Positions 63,601 to 64,000 of a stretch of DNA of 64,000 bases are shown here, piece by piece (the stretch's first letter is position 1; each line of letters starts with the position of its first letter). Source of the stretch: Paracoccus sulfuroxidans (GTDB taxonomy: Bacteria; Pseudomonadota; Alphaproteobacteria; Rhodobacterales; Rhodobacteraceae); NCBI RefSeq assembly GCF_007830335.1, contig NZ_VLKU01000005.1, positions 49,322-113,321 on the forward strand. The letters run 5' to 3'. Below the pieces are notes generated by a model. The model was not told the DNA's origin. It was given only the letters and a program-made list of their open reading frames with translations, and made no database searches. Made by a program: the position numbers and the translations under genes.

Positions 63601-64000
63601 ATGTTTCCCATTCGCGATCACAATCCGTCCGACACGACGCCCTATGTCACCACGGGGCTGATCTTCGTGAATGTGGTCATGTTCCTGCTGACGATGCCTT
63701 GGGCGGGCGGCATGGTCGAGTTGTGGGACAGGCTGGCGCTTTACCCTGTGGCCGTCACCCATGGCCAGTTCCTGTGGGGGCTCGTCACCCATATGTTCCT
63801 GCACGCAGGCATCATGCATATCGCGGGCAATATGCTGTTTCTGTGGGTGTTCGGCGACAATCTGGAACATGAGATGGGGCATTTCGGCTTCCTCATGTTC
63901 TATCTGGCCTGCGGGCTGGCCGCCGCCGGGGGCGAGATTGCCGCCGATCCCTACAGCGCCGTGCCGATGATCGGCGCCTCGGGTGCGATTGCCGGGGTGA
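63601..64000 (+). CDS. Rhomboid-family intramembrane serine protease, 5' part
   Basis: The first 133 residues of a rhomboid protein, cut by the window edge. The start MFPIRDHNPSDTTPYVT is typical of short bacterial rhomboids. THMFLHAGIMHIAGNMLFLW is the HxxxN region, and MIGASGAIAGV holds the catalytic Ser (GASG). The catalytic His helix lies beyond the edge. Confidence 0.93.
   Translation, partial: MFPIRDHNPSDTTPYVTTGLIFVNVVMFLLTMPWAGGMVELWDRLALYPVAVTHGQFLWGLVTHMFLHAGIMHIAGNMLFLWVFGDNLEHEMGHFGFLMFYLACGLAAAGGEIAADPYSAVPMIGASGAIAGV

Overview
The window reads as GC-rich chromosomal DNA from an alphaproteobacterium of the family Rhodobacteraceae, most probably a Paracoccus. The best marker is the cytochrome bc1 operon at 52235-55517. 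Its Rieske protein has 190 residues, cytochrome b has 440, and cytochrome c1 carries a long Ala/Glu/Pro-rich acidic extension after the signal peptide, which is the known Paracoccus arrangement. The species call rests on remembered family features and was not searched. I see no insertion sequence, prophage, plasmid backbone or CRISPR array. Almost everything is conserved core or near-core gene content, packed tightly.

Layout. 1-5443: the 5' part of an EF-Tu gene, a DUF533/TerB-like protein, DNA polymerase IV with an SOS-type box, and an ABC exporter coupled to a YgfZ protein. 5592-12528: a class V aminotransferase, the exbB-exbD-tonB energy-transduction operon, and an opposing exoD / CBS-domain protein / oxyR cluster. 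12722-15248: an EmrA/EmrB-type efflux pair. 15245-19120: a branched-chain 2-oxoacid dehydrogenase (E2 plus a fused E1 alpha/beta) with a divergent Lrp/AsnC regulator. 19117-21399: three phospholipid enzymes in a row, followed by a tRNA-Leu(CAG). 21893-25327: a GMC oxidoreductase, an NDUFA9-like protein and UppP. 25478-32353: both glutamate synthase subunits with an exported protein of unknown function between them. 32488-36618: DUF1269 protein, MtgA, a glutathione transferase, QueG and an EamA transporter.

36609-47787 is a surface-polysaccharide region. One tight minus-strand operon runs galU, galE, three glycosyltransferases and a two-domain sulfotransferase. A second runs cysQ, kdsB and a glycosyltransferase. 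A divergent gene encodes a KpsM-type ABC permease. Together they supply UDP-sugars and CMP-Kdo, assemble and apparently sulfate a glycan, remove the PAP by-product, and export a polymer.

47870-55517 holds dnaK-dnaJ behind a sigma-32-type promoter, radC and the bc1 operon. 55655-58275 holds a PfkB kinase, an S49 protease, a 39-residue membrane protein and a pteridine-reductase-like SDR. 58276-58577 is the only gene-free stretch longer than 300 bases. It is strikingly AT-rich and carries DnaA-box-like sequences. uvrC, pgsA, moaD, moaE, a hypothetical gene, accA and the start of a rhomboid protease finish the window.

The items I rank highest for follow-up are the origin-like region before uvrC, the sulfated-polysaccharide locus with its tandem-domain sulfotransferase, the divergent palindrome at the oxoacid dehydrogenase operon, the phospholipid trio with an Asn-substituted transferase motif, and the exported protein lodged between gltD and gltB. 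All five convergent gene pairs in the window end within 9 bases of each other or overlap, which leaves no room for intrinsic terminators.
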